In this document: positions 53,731-62,360 of the stretch, in pieces
Layout of the letters: every line of letters starts with the position of its first letter
Position numbering within the stretch: position 1 is the stretch's first letter
NCBI GenBank assembly: GCA_963678085.1
Contig: OY782680.1
Coordinates: 868,001 to 932,000, forward strand
Direction: 5' to 3'
Length of the DNA: 64,000 nucleotides
Source: Aliishimia sp963678085
Lineage (GTDB): Bacteria > Pseudomonadota > Alphaproteobacteria > Rhodobacterales > Rhodobacteraceae
The notes under the pieces: generated by a model
Seen by the model: the letters and a program-made list of their open reading frames with translations, nothing else
Databases searched by the model: none
What the model was told of the DNA's origin: nothing
Translations under genes and position numbers: made by a program

Positions 53731-55359
53731 ATGCCGTTAGATGATCGCTACCAGCTCGCCTTTAAGCTCTACCCCTATGAACGCTCTGCCGATCAAGATG
53801 CGACCACGCCCGTGCGCCACCCCGTTGTTGTGGTTGGCGGCGGGCCCATCGGGGTTGCCACGGCGCTGGATCTGGGCTTGCAGGGCATCCCAGTTGTGGT
53901 GCTGGATGATCACGAAGGCATCGGCCAGGGCTCACGCGCGATTTGCTTTGCCAAGCGCTGCCTTGAGATCGCCGATCGCTATGGCTGCGGTGAGCCGATG
54001 CTGGATAAAGGCGTGGTCTGGAACCTGGGCAAAGTGTTCCATGAGGATCGCAAGGTCTATGAATTCAACCTCCTGCCCGAAGCGGGCCACAAATTCCCGG
54101 CCTTCATCAATCTCCAGCAGCCCTATTTCGAAAAATTCATCGTCGAGCGTGTGCGGCAAGCCCAAGCCCAGGGTGCCCCGATAGAGCTGCGCGGCAAAAA
54201 CCGTGTAGAGAGTATCGAGGTAAATGACGATCACAGCGTTCTGAACATCACCACGCCCGAAGGGGATTACACCATTCTGGCCGATTGGGTGATCGGCTGC
54301 GACGGGGCAGGCTCGCCCTTGCGGGGCATGATGGGGCTCGATTTTGAAGGGCGCGTCTTTGAGGACAGCTTCTTGATCGCCGATATCAAAATGCTGAACA
54401 ATGATTTCCCCACCGAGCGCTGGTTCTGGTTCGAACCCTCCCATAAGGCCGGGGCCTCAACCCTGTTGCACAAGCAACCCGATGACGTGTGGCGCGTTGA
54501 TTTCCAGATCGGCTGGGATGTGGACCGCAAAGAAGAGCTGAAAGAAGAGAATGTGCGCGCCCGGCTCAATGCGATGCTGGGGCCGGATGTGGAGTATGAA
54601 CTGGTCTGGACGTCGATCTATACCTTTCAATGCCGCCGCATGAAGCAATTCCGCCATGGCCGGGTGATCTTTGCTGGCGATGCCGCGCATCAGGTCTCTC
54701 CCTTTGGCGCGCGCGGAGCCAATTCGGGCATGCAGGATGTGGATAATCTGGGCTGGAAACTGGGCATGGTGCTGCGCGGCCAGGCCCCCGATGCGCTGCT
54801 CGATACATATCACGAAGAACGTGCCTATGGCGCGGATGAGAATATCCTGAACTCCACCCGCGCCACCGACTTTATCACGCCCAAATCCAAGATCAGCCAT
54901 GTGTTTCGCAACGCAGTGCTGGGGCTGGCTGAACGCTATGAATTTGCTCGCCCCCTGGTCAATTCGGGTCGCCTCTCTGTGCCCTGCACCTATGATGGCC
55001 TGTCCTTAAATAGCGCGGATGCACTGCCAGAGGGCCCAGAGCGCACCCGCCCCGGCAGCCCTTGCCCCGATGCGCCTGTGCGCGATGGGTTCTTGCTCAA
55101 CGCGCTGGGGGGCCGATTTATCCTGCTCACCATCGACGCTGAGGCCCCCGATGAGCTGAGCGAGCAGGGCATAACCGCAACCCATATCGGTATCTCTGCG
55201 GCGGACGATCCAAGCGGCGCCCTCACCGCGCGCTACCTGGGCGGAGCCAAAAGCGCTGTCTACCTGATCCGCCCCGACCAACATATCGCAGCCCGCTGGG
55301 ACAGCTGTGACGAAACCGCCATACGGGCCGCCCTACGCCGCGCCTGCGCAAAGGAATGA
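53731..55359 (+). CDS. MhpA-like FAD-dependent aromatic monooxygenase
   Basis: A 542-residue group A flavoprotein hydroxylase. The FAD fold is VVVVGGGPIGVATALDLGLQ, the middle DG motif is DWVIGCDGAGSPLRGMMGL and the GD motif is VIFAGDAAHQVSPFGARGAN. A C-terminal thioredoxin-like tail (RFILLTIDAEAPDELSEQG) matches phenol hydroxylase/MhpA members. Its place in the operon suggests it makes a substrate feeding homogentisate, such as from a hydroxyphenylacetate; this is inference. AAAGGAAA precedes ATG 53731. Confidence 0.9.
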   Translation: MPLDDRYQLAFKLYPYERSADQDATTPVRHPVVVVGGGPIGVATALDLGLQGIPVVVLDDHEGIGQGSRAICFAKRCLEIADRYGCGEPMLDKGVVWNLGKVFHEDRKVYEFNLLPEAGHKFPAFINLQQPYFEKFIVERVRQAQAQGAPIELRGKNRVESIEVNDDHSVLNITTPEGDYTILADWVIGCDGAGSPLRGMMGLDFEGRVFEDSFLIADIKMLNNDFPTERWFWFEPSHKAGASTLLHKQPDDVWRVDFQIGWDVDRKEELKEENVRARLNAMLGPDVEYELVWTSIYTFQCRRMKQFRHGRVIFAGDAAHQVSPFGARGANSGMQDVDNLGWKLGMVLRGQAPDALLDTYHEERAYGADENILNSTRATDFITPKSKISHVFRNAVLGLAERYEFARPLVNSGRLSVPCTYDGLSLNSADALPEGPERTRPGSPCPDAPVRDGFLLNALGGRFILLTIDAEAPDELSEQGITATHIGISAADDPSGALTARYLGGAKSAVYLIRPDQHIAARWDSCDETAIRAALRRACAKE

Positions 55360-55362
55360 GCC

Positions 55363-55548
55363 ATGCCCCTAAACACCAACCCCAACATCCCAAGCCCGGA
55401 TGAGTTCTACGCCAAACTGATCAAAGCCCACGAAGGCCTGAATGATGAACAAAGCACAACCCTAAACGCCCGCCTAGTCCTCCTCCTCGCCAACCACATA
55501 GGCGATGAAAAGGTACTGTCTGAGGCAATCGAAGCCGCGAAAGGTTGA
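55363..55548 (+). CDS. DUF2783 small protein
   Basis: A 61-residue soluble, helical protein (FYAKLIKAHEGLNDEQSTTL; LNARLVLLLANHIGDEKVL), matching the DUF2783 pattern that is often encoded next to MhpA-like monooxygenases. It starts three bases after the monooxygenase stop and ends the cluster. Role unknown; perhaps an accessory of the monooxygenase. Confidence 0.82.
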   Translation: MPLNTNPNIPSPDEFYAKLIKAHEGLNDEQSTTLNARLVLLLANHIGDEKVLSEAIEAAKG

Positions 55549-55667
55549 GGTGAAGGGTTTTTTGTGAATTAGGGATTGGGCGCTCCGCACATTCGTTACG
55601 CTTGCTATTTCCACCATATGTTGCTTAATCGTTAGTAAGAAGCGCAATATATTGGCGGAAACAGCAT

Positions 55668-56969
55668 ATGGTAAACAAACGCTTAGAAAAGTACGCCCTT
55701 TTTTCTCAGGATTTCAAAGGGTTGCCGAACGGTTGGCACAATTTGAGGGCCTGTAATTTTCTAGTCGGTGAAAACAGCACGGGAAAATCAAGTTTCTTGC
55801 AACTGATTGAGGTAATCGATTCACGCTCTCACATGCTCTTTCTTGATTTATTGGGTGCAGTTGATGGCATAGAATCTGTTTTTGATGTTTGCTCTCGGAT
55901 AAGCGGTTCAAAAGAAACAACCATTGGGTTTTTGATCAAGGAACGGACTGAAGCGCACCAGGAACAGAGAATTCTTGCCCGTCTTATTACGTACAAGGCC
56001 GTAAAGGACGAGCTTCTGGTGACAAAGGTAACAGTTGTTCGCGACCATAGCGTTTTGAGGCTCAAACGAGGCCACGACAGAATCTCATATCGGTACGACA
56101 CTTTTGAGTATGACCCGAACGCCCGCCACGCAGAAAACGGAGCGGCAATAGAACGGATTCACTCCAATACTTCAGACCGTTTCAATCAGCATTACAAGGT
56201 TGATTGGGAAGGTCAGCCTGACAACTGGAGCTGGTTGGATGCATTGAATGCCGCCGCGCGAAACGGGACCACTAAGAGCCGTGTTATTGCTGTTGGCTAT
56301 CCCCCGCTTGGTTGCCTAACGCATGGTCCAATGCGGGCGAAAACACGGCGATTGCATCACGGATCGAAGACGCAATTTAGCAGTACGGGAGAACACACCC
56401 CTTATATGCTTCGGGAGGTTTTGAGCGAGACGCCTAAATTAATGGAAGCAATAAACGAGTTTGGTCGCGTAAGTGGTCTTTTCGATGAAATTGTAGTCAA
56501 TACCATTAAGACGAAGGTGAAAGACAAGCCGTTTGTGCTTCAGGTTCGGAAAGCAGAAAAATACTTCTATATTGACGAGCTGGGGTTTGGCGTCGGTCAA
56601 GTGTTGCCAATTATTACCGATATCTCGTTTTATGTGTCTGGGACGTCCTTTTTGGTTCAACAGCCTGAACTACACTTGCATCCAAAGGCACAGGCGGCAT
56701 TGGGAGACGTATTTCACAATGCATCGATCAACGGGAGCGCGTTGGTTGTGGAAACGCATAGTGACTTCATAATTGACCGTTTCAGGATGGCGTTGGCGAA
56801 GGGTGACCAGGATTTAAGATCGCAGGTTATATATTTTGACAAGACGTCAGATGGAGAGAACATAGCCCACGAAATTGAAATCGACAGTGATGGTCGCTAT
56901 GTAGAACCCCCAGGCAACTTCAGGAACTTCTTCGTCAAAGAGAGTATCGACAAGTTTGAGTTATTATGA
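55668..56969 (+). CDS. AAA15/OLD-like ATPase of a putative two-gene defence cassette
   Basis: A 433-residue ATPase. Walker A GENSTGKSS is at residues 34-42, an ABC-like signature LGFGVGQVLPII near 305-317, Walker B region QQPELHLHPKAQ at about 331-341, and a switch block VVETHSDFIIDRF near 360. These are the marks of AAA15/AAA21 (DUF3696-like) ATPases found in Septu, PARIS, retron and Gabija-type systems. The tail GRYVEPPGNFRNFFVKES is typical of OLD-like members without a TOPRIM domain. GC is about 37-50% in sampled parts, below the neighbours. The stop overlaps the PIN gene (ATGA). Confidence 0.85.
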   Translation: MVNKRLEKYALFSQDFKGLPNGWHNLRACNFLVGENSTGKSSFLQLIEVIDSRSHMLFLDLLGAVDGIESVFDVCSRISGSKETTIGFLIKERTEAHQEQRILARLITYKAVKDELLVTKVTVVRDHSVLRLKRGHDRISYRYDTFEYDPNARHAENGAAIERIHSNTSDRFNQHYKVDWEGQPDNWSWLDALNAAARNGTTKSRVIAVGYPPLGCLTHGPMRAKTRRLHHGSKTQFSSTGEHTPYMLREVLSETPKLMEAINEFGRVSGLFDEIVVNTIKTKVKDKPFVLQVRKAEKYFYIDELGFGVGQVLPIITDISFYVSGTSFLVQQPELHLHPKAQAALGDVFHNASINGSALVVETHSDFIIDRFRMALAKGDQDLRSQVIYFDKTSDGENIAHEIEIDSDGRYVEPPGNFRNFFVKESIDKFELL

Positions 56970-57424
56970 TGCCAAAGTACATTCTCGATACTTGCGTGGA
57001 CATCGAACAAAAGCATGATAACTATCCCGCATATTTCTTCAGAGATTTACTTTCCAACGCACGGGTCAAGTTGGTCATAGGAGGAACAAAGGCACTGGAC
57101 GAGGCGAAAGCGAAAGCCAAGCTCATGGAGCTTTTGAACAACTTGCGCGATAGAAATCAAGTCATCACTGCACCCACGTGCAAAGTGGATGAAGCGGAAA
57201 AACAACTTGCTTCGCGGATCAATGAGGTGATTGGCGAGATCCCACAAGAATGTGATGACCTTCATGTATTTGCGCTAGCGAGCGTCAGTAAATGTCTGTT
57301 TGTGATCTCGCGCGATAATCGGATGGCAACATGCCGAAACAAGATCAGGAACCGTGTAGGGCACGACTTCTGTCCAGACATCTCGGTCATTCAAAACGAA
57401 GCTGCATACAAGAAGACCAAGTGA
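56966..57424 (+). CDS. PIN-like nuclease partner of the ATPase
   Basis: A 152-residue protein. Acidic residues sit in PIN-like places: D8 (KYILDTCVDI), E46 (KALDEAKAK), D97/D98 (PQECDDLHVFALAS) and D117 (FVISRDNRMA), in the strand-helix order of PIN nucleases. It is translationally coupled to the ATPase, which argues for a two-component effector in which the ATPase controls the nuclease. No antitoxin-like gene is present. The PIN call is from motif spacing only. Low GC, like its partner. Confidence 0.72.
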   Translation: MMPKYILDTCVDIEQKHDNYPAYFFRDLLSNARVKLVIGGTKALDEAKAKAKLMELLNNLRDRNQVITAPTCKVDEAEKQLASRINEVIGEIPQECDDLHVFALASVSKCLFVISRDNRMATCRNKIRNRVGHDFCPDISVIQNEAAYKKTK

Positions 57425-57534
57425 AACTTCACCGCCCCCCAAACCGGTGACATCAAAACAGATCATCTCCCGTGATTGTCTCGCTCACAAATTACGATTT
57501 GCTGCCCGTGGGGGGTGCTGATTAGACTGCTTTC

Positions 57535-58401
57535 ATGACTTATGATCTTTATATTGGCGATTACGCCTATTCGTCTTGGTCTCTGCGGGGGTGGCTGCTC
57601 TTTCGTCGTTTTGGGATTGCTTGCAAGGTGCATCTGGTGGATTTTTCCGGTCAGGATGTGGCTGGGCAGATTGCGCATCTTGCGCCTGCGCGTACTGTGC
57701 CGACCATGCTCACGCCCGAAGGTGGGGTTGTGTCCGAAAGTCTTGCCATTGCCGAAGAGCTTGCTTCTCGTCATCCCGATGCGGGGATTTGGCCCCGTGA
57801 TCCCAAAGCGCGGGCGCGGGCTCGGACTTTGGCGGCCGAAATGGCGTCGGGGTTTACGGCGCTACGCTCTGCCTGCCCCATGGCGCTGCGCACGGCCTAT
57901 GATTGGGTCGATCCGACACCTGAGGTGCGCGCCGATCTTGCCCGGATCGAAACCATTTGGGGCGCGGCTTTGGAGGCGAGCGGGGGCCCCTGGCTTTGCG
58001 GAGACTATAGCGCGGCGGATGCGTTTTTTGCGCCCGTGGCAGCGAGGATTGCGGGCTATTCCTTGCCAGTGACCAAGGTGGCCTCGGCCTATGTTCAAGC
58101 CCATCTCGCAGATCCAGCTTTCCGGCGTTGGCGCGCCATGGGTTTGGTACGCGGGGCGACGCTGCCTTGGTATGCCCAGAGCCATGCGCAAGTAGCTTGG
58201 CCGGGCCCGACGCCTCTGCCTGCCAAGCCAACCGAGCGCAGCGATAGCGAGAACAGGCTATGCCCCTATTCCGGGGATGAGGTGACGGATTTCCTAGAGC
58301 TAGAGGGCCGCATCTTTGGCTTTTGCAACCCGTTCTGCCGCGACAAAACCGTCGCCGACCCAGAAGCTTGGCCAGAGTTCATGGCGATGTTTCGGGGCTG
58401 A
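57535..58401 (+). CDS. Glutathione S-transferase with a C-terminal cysteine-containing module
   Basis: A 288-residue protein. Residues 1-80 form the thioredoxin-like GST domain (YIGDYAYSSWSLRGWLLFR) and 90-200 the helical domain ending VQAHLADPAFRRWRAM. A 55-residue extension follows: RLCPYSGDEVTDFLELEGR then IFGFCNPFCRDKTVADPEAW. Its three cysteines and histidine-poor layout suggest metal or thiol chemistry. GSTs of this form recur in Rhodobacterales as far as I recall. Substrate unknown. Confidence 0.85.
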   Translation: MTYDLYIGDYAYSSWSLRGWLLFRRFGIACKVHLVDFSGQDVAGQIAHLAPARTVPTMLTPEGGVVSESLAIAEELASRHPDAGIWPRDPKARARARTLAAEMASGFTALRSACPMALRTAYDWVDPTPEVRADLARIETIWGAALEASGGPWLCGDYSAADAFFAPVAARIAGYSLPVTKVASAYVQAHLADPAFRRWRAMGLVRGATLPWYAQSHAQVAWPGPTPLPAKPTERSDSENRLCPYSGDEVTDFLELEGRIFGFCNPFCRDKTVADPEAWPEFMAMFRG

Positions 58402-58407
58402 CACTGC

Positions 58408-58512
58408 TTAGAGCAGAAAACGATCCTATTGAGCCAGTCTTCGCTGCCTCTCGCTACTGTTGAGCGCGAATACTGGCACAGGATGATTCAGCTTGATCTG
58501 TTTTCACTCTAG
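58408..58512. repeat. Palindromic repeat between convergent genes, copy 2
   Basis: Ends TTAGAGCAGAAAACGATC and GATCTGTTTTCACTCTAG match copy 1 (43917-44003), with inner TTGAGCC and CTTCGCTGCC also shared. It lies exactly between two convergent genes, as copy 1 does. Confidence 0.72.
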
Positions 58513-58899
58513 TTAAAGGTCGGATGGTTGGTCGATCAAACCGCCCGCTTGCGAACCCTCTGGCAATTTGAAGCCACATTCAGCACATAGTGTCGCCTTT
58601 GGTGTTCGAAACGGGTGGTTACAGTTTGGACAAAGGGAGCCGTAATCACGCATTCGTACACCCCAAAGCTGGTCTGGATGGTCTAATCTTGTGCCTGTTA
58701 GAGCTTCGTACCGATCAAGCGCCGCTTGCCCGGCGGGTTCAGCTTTGCGGGCCTCTTTAATCGAACACGCGTTTTCCTCACGGTATTTTTTGATCCACTT
58801 GATACGGGCCGTGAGAAGGGGCGCGATCTCGCTCCACTCCTCCTCATCCAAGAGATCTGCGTCCTGGCCGATCCGAAATGCGTAGGTTCGAAATGACAT
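58513..58899 (-). CDS. Zinc-ribbon protein of unknown function
   Basis: A 128-residue soluble protein. The N-terminal part is helical and charged (WIKKYREENACSIKEARKAE); the C-terminal part is a ribbon with two CxxC pairs (CPNCNHPF ... CAECGFKLP). I recognise no family. The ATG at 58899 is preferred to one at 58932. It ends at the edge of the palindromic repeat. Confidence 0.72.
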   Translation of the reverse strand: MSFRTYAFRIGQDADLLDEEEWSEIAPLLTARIKWIKKYREENACSIKEARKAEPAGQAALDRYEALTGTRLDHPDQLWGVRMRDYGSLCPNCNHPFRTPKATLCAECGFKLPEGSQAGGLIDQPSDL

Positions 58900-59017
58900 A
58901 TGTTTGCTCCGGCTCTGTCGCGCTTTTCTCAAATAGCCCCTCGCTTTGCCTACCGTCCTTGGGGCTGAAGACCTTACATGTTTTCCCAGGGCGCACCGAT
59001 TTGGCGACCGTGCCGCT

Positions 59018-59406
59018 TCAGGGGGGCTCTAGTGTGCCGTCCGCGATCCAGGCGTCGATTTGTGCAAGGGCGCGGCCTGCGCCTGTCATACGATCCGGTC
59101 CTGCGCTGATGGTTGAGCCCATGATGTGATTGCCCAGCTCTTGGGGGCGAAATCCATAACAGCTGCGAAGGCGCCATCCGCGGCAAGGTTTTCGTCCTCG
59201 CCCGCAATCGCCTCTTTGATCGAGGAGCCGCCCGCCTCAGCCACCTCATGTTTTGAAATATCTGTGGGCGCTGAGGGATCACCGAGCACGCTGACATCCA
59301 TGGTCAAGGCCGCGCCGCCCTGCTGCCCGATCACCTCGGCGATATAGTTCAGCTCGTCCTCCTTGGTGTCAACAGTGCCAACGATCAGGATTGTACGCTC
59401 GCTCAT
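59018..59406 (-). pseudogene. Remnant of a Tm-1-like ATP-binding protein joined to an unrelated C-terminus
   Basis: From ATG 59406 the first 90 residues (ERTILIVGTVDTKEDELNYI, then ISKHEVAEAGGSSIKEAIAG) match the N-terminus of Tm-1-like/UPF0261 proteins, normally about 400 residues. At about 59150 the family similarity stops and this frame closes at 59086. A second frame reads ELGNHIMGSTISAGPDRMTG ... IDAWIADGTLEPP to a stop at 59018, which looks like the natural end of another protein I cannot identify. A deletion of several hundred codons joining two genes explains it. Confidence 0.7.
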
Positions 59407-59548
59407 AGTTTGATCCATGCGGTTTTGATATGTGTGGCAAGAAGCGAGGCGCCCATTACCTGTTTCACGGCCCAGCATGCCGCAGACGTTGGGTTAGGGC
59501 AATATCTGGCAGGAAAGAGTTGGCGCGCTATCTGCTTGCTCAAGTTCC

Positions 59549-59634
59549 TGGTGCGGGCGGTGGGACTCGAACCCACACGGCACTAAGGCCTTCGGATTTT
59601 AAGTCCGATATGTCTACCATTCCATCACGCCCGC
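59549..59634 (-). tRNA. tRNA-Leu (UAA)
   Basis: Minus strand: acceptor GCGGGCG pairs with CGCCCGC, CCA encoded. The anticodon stem TCGGA/TCCGA holds the loop CTTAAAA, giving anticodon TAA. The long variable arm AAGGCCTTAGTGCC region and GTTCGAGTC T-loop fit a type II leucine tRNA of 86 bases. Confidence 0.95.
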
Positions 59635-59785
59635 GATGCGCCTTGCTTAATCCGAGTTGTGCCCCAGTGCAAGAACGATATCCCGCAGACTGCACCGTGC
59701 AGCATCATCCGCCCCACGCCTTATTAAATTTGAGCCGGCGGGCTATTTGACATATATGAAGGGAAAAACTTAGGGGTTATTCGCT

Positions 59786-60433
59786 ATGGCTTTGGTAAGA
59801 CTTTTGGTGCTTTTCCTTTTTGCGTTAACGAGTTGCGGCGCGTCGGCGGGCGAAATCATCAAATTCCCCAGGCAGATTGATAAAGGCTGTCGAGATGGGA
59901 GAGCAAAACTCTATGATGAATGCTCTGACCAAGTAGCGCTTTTCAAGTCTGCTTTGACGTTTGCCGATGAAAACGGAAAGGTTTTGCTCGTTTCATATGG
60001 GGCAGAATGGTGTATTTGGTGTCACGTTTTTGATGCCTATATCGAAGGGGGCAAGAGCAAATTTCGGTATACTTATGGCAGCCCCCGTGCGCCAGATGAG
60101 CGATATCGAGCGACTATTTACGAAAGAGAGAAAGAGGATGTAACGGAGGCAGCGGAATCGCTTCGTCGCTTTGTCGCAGAGAGTTTTGTAATCGTTCATG
60201 TTGAAAATTACCATTCGCCCAACGGCTATTCGGTTCTTGAGGTATCGGGGGCAGATCAGCATTATGACAAGTACATACCTTATGTGTTTTCAGTCGATAG
60301 TCAGGGGGCGTATGCGGGGCATTTTGTCTCTGAGCGCGCCAAAACGCGACGCGATACGGATGATTGGTATAGGGGCTACAATCGCCAACAATTAACCCAG
60401 GAGCTTGATCGGCTTAAAACCCTCGCGCAGTGA
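59786..60433 (+). CDS. Thioredoxin-like exported lipoprotein
   Basis: A 215-residue protein with a hydrophobic leader and lipobox-like LTSC (LVLFLFALTSCGASAGE). The middle has GAEWCIWCHVFDAYI, a CxxC redox centre in a thioredoxin-type context. It is not a close match to DsbA or TlpA; the insertion between the CxxC strand and the cis-proline region is long. A role in periplasmic disulfide reduction is inferred. It stands alone and is richer in A/T than its neighbours. Confidence 0.75.
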   Translation: MALVRLLVLFLFALTSCGASAGEIIKFPRQIDKGCRDGRAKLYDECSDQVALFKSALTFADENGKVLLVSYGAEWCIWCHVFDAYIEGGKSKFRYTYGSPRAPDERYRATIYEREKEDVTEAAESLRRFVAESFVIVHVENYHSPNGYSVLEVSGADQHYDKYIPYVFSVDSQGAYAGHFVSERAKTRRDTDDWYRGYNRQQLTQELDRLKTLAQ

Positions 60434-60783
60434 GGGATTTTGTGGGGTTTGTGCCTTATGACCTTTAATCCATGGGCCATCCTTGCGGCTCTCTGATACG
60501 CGCATGTTTGGCACATCTTACCGGGCCCCTATATTTTTGAAACGCAAAGTTATGTAAGGCAACGGGCAGAGCTGGCTGATATACCCAGGCTTACCCGCCA
60601 AACCCCGCGCCCCCCTCATTTGGCCGTAAATACCTTATTTGATACGGGGCGGGGGTGTGGGGGTGCAAAACCCCCACGGTACAGAAATTCGGGTCATTGG
60701 GATGTTTGGTATAATCATGCCTTGACGGCCATAGAGACGAAGTTGAGACTGCCAACGGTGAAAAAACGATGGGAGGGGGAGCC
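60434..60783. other. 350-base intergenic region
   Basis: No gene was found. It contains copy C of the hairpin repeat (60610-60677). A ribosome site (GGGAGGGGGAGCC) for the next gene closes it. No clear promoter was seen. Confidence 0.5.
60610..60677 (+). repeat. Intergenic hairpin repeat family, copy C
   Basis: CTCATTTGGCCGTAAATACC and a perfect stem GTGGGGG-TGCAAAA-CCCCCAC, as in copies A and B, with an extra stretch between. Confidence 0.75.
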
Positions 60784-62343
60784 ATGGCGACGGCATCAGA
60801 AGGCGGAGAGCGCGCGCGCCGCAGGGGGCGTAAAGGCAGCGCTCAGGCAAGCTTAACACCTAAGCGGGACGTGAACTACCGCCAGCTGCGCAATCCATTT
60901 CCGCCGATGGATGTGTTTTCCGCCGATGAGATTGCCAATATGCACGAAACGGCGCTGAGGACGCTGCAAGAGTTGGGCTTAAAAGTTCTGCATCCAGAGG
61001 CCCGCGCGATCTATGCAAAGGGCGGTGCGCGTGTCGATGAAGAGAGCGAAATGGTCTATATCGGGCGCGATATGATTGAGGCGGCCCTGCAAAGCGCGCC
61101 CAAATCCATCACTTGCATGGCAGGCGCGCGGTCGCGGGATTTGGTGTTGGAGCTTGGCACCCTGGCCTTTCAACCCGGTGCGGGCGCGCCCCATGCCACC
61201 GATCTTGAGCGCGGTCGCCGCCCCGGCTCTGGTCGCGATTACAAAGAATATACCCAGCTTGCGCATCATTTTGATGTGTTTCAGATGATGTCCCCGTCCG
61301 TCGAGCCCCAGGATGTCGAAACCCATCTGAGGCATTATTTCACCACTGAGGCACAGCTTACGCTCACCGATAAATTCCCCTTCCTCTTTTCCCGTGGCAG
61401 ACCGCAAGCCATGGATAATTTCGAAATGATGCGGGATTTTCGTGGCCTCTCAGATGATGAATTTCGCGCCTCGCCCCATGCCTACACAATTATCAACACC
61501 AACAGCCCGCGCACGCTTGATCTGCCCATGGCGCAAGGGTTGATTGATTTTGCCAGATATGGACAGCTCAGCATCGTTACGCCCTTTACCTTGATGGGGG
61601 CTATGGCGCCTATCACGGTTGCCGGGGCCATTACGCTGAGCCATGCCGAGGCGCTGGCCGCTATCGCGCTGGTGCAGCTGGTTAATCCGGGCGCGCCAAT
61701 CTGTTATGGCACGTTCACCTCGAATGTGGATATGCGCTCTGGTGCCCCTGCCTTTGGCACGCCGACCCATTTTCAGGCCTCGCTTGCCGCCGGTCAGCTG
61801 GCGCGGTTTATCGGGTTGCCCTGGCGCTCTGCTGCGGGTTCTGCATCCAATATCAATGATGTGCAGGCCGCCAATGAAAACCAGTTTGGGCTTTGGGGCT
61901 GTTTGATGGCCGGGGCCACGGTGATCATTCATTCGGCCGGTTGGCTGGAAGGCGGGCTGAGCGTCTCATACGAAAAGCTGATTACAGATGCAGAAGTTCT
62001 GAACATGGTGGCTGAGCTGTGCACGCCCCGCCCCGCTGGTGCGGATGAAATCGGATTTGACAATGCGCTGTCGCATGTGGATCCCTCTGGGCATTTCTTT
62101 GCTGCCCCCCAAACGATGGAGCGTTACAATACCGAGTTTTACGAACCTATCGTGCATGATTACGCCAATTTCGGCACCTGGAGCGAGCGCGGCGCAAAGG
62201 ATGCCAATACCCGCGCAACCGCTGTGTGGAAAGAGATCCTCGCCGCAAATAATCGCCCCAAGGTTGACGGGGATCGGCTAGAGGCGCTGCGGGCCTTCAT
62301 CGCCAAACGCACCGCAGAGGGCGGCGCACCGCCAGAAAGCTGA
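60784..62343 (+). CDS. MttB-family (COG5598) corrinoid-dependent methyltransferase
   Basis: A 519-residue member of the trimethylamine methyltransferase superfamily without an in-frame amber codon, thus the non-pyrrolysine type. Landmarks: FSADEIANMHETALRTLQEL, FTLMGAMAPITVAGAITL, and YGTFTSNVDMRSGAPAFGTP. Such enzymes demethylate quaternary amines (for example glycine betaine with MtgB). It starts the locus that leads into soxBDA, so a glycine-betaine-type substrate is a reasonable inference. GGAGGGGGAG precedes ATG 60784. Confidence 0.88.
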   Translation: MATASEGGERARRRGRKGSAQASLTPKRDVNYRQLRNPFPPMDVFSADEIANMHETALRTLQELGLKVLHPEARAIYAKGGARVDEESEMVYIGRDMIEAALQSAPKSITCMAGARSRDLVLELGTLAFQPGAGAPHATDLERGRRPGSGRDYKEYTQLAHHFDVFQMMSPSVEPQDVETHLRHYFTTEAQLTLTDKFPFLFSRGRPQAMDNFEMMRDFRGLSDDEFRASPHAYTIINTNSPRTLDLPMAQGLIDFARYGQLSIVTPFTLMGAMAPITVAGAITLSHAEALAAIALVQLVNPGAPICYGTFTSNVDMRSGAPAFGTPTHFQASLAAGQLARFIGLPWRSAAGSASNINDVQAANENQFGLWGCLMAGATVIIHSAGWLEGGLSVSYEKLITDAEVLNMVAELCTPRPAGADEIGFDNALSHVDPSGHFFAAPQTMERYNTEFYEPIVHDYANFGTWSERGAKDANTRATAVWKEILAANNRPKVDGDRLEALRAFIAKRTAEGGAPPES

Positions 62344-62360
62344 TCCATGCGTGAGATGAT

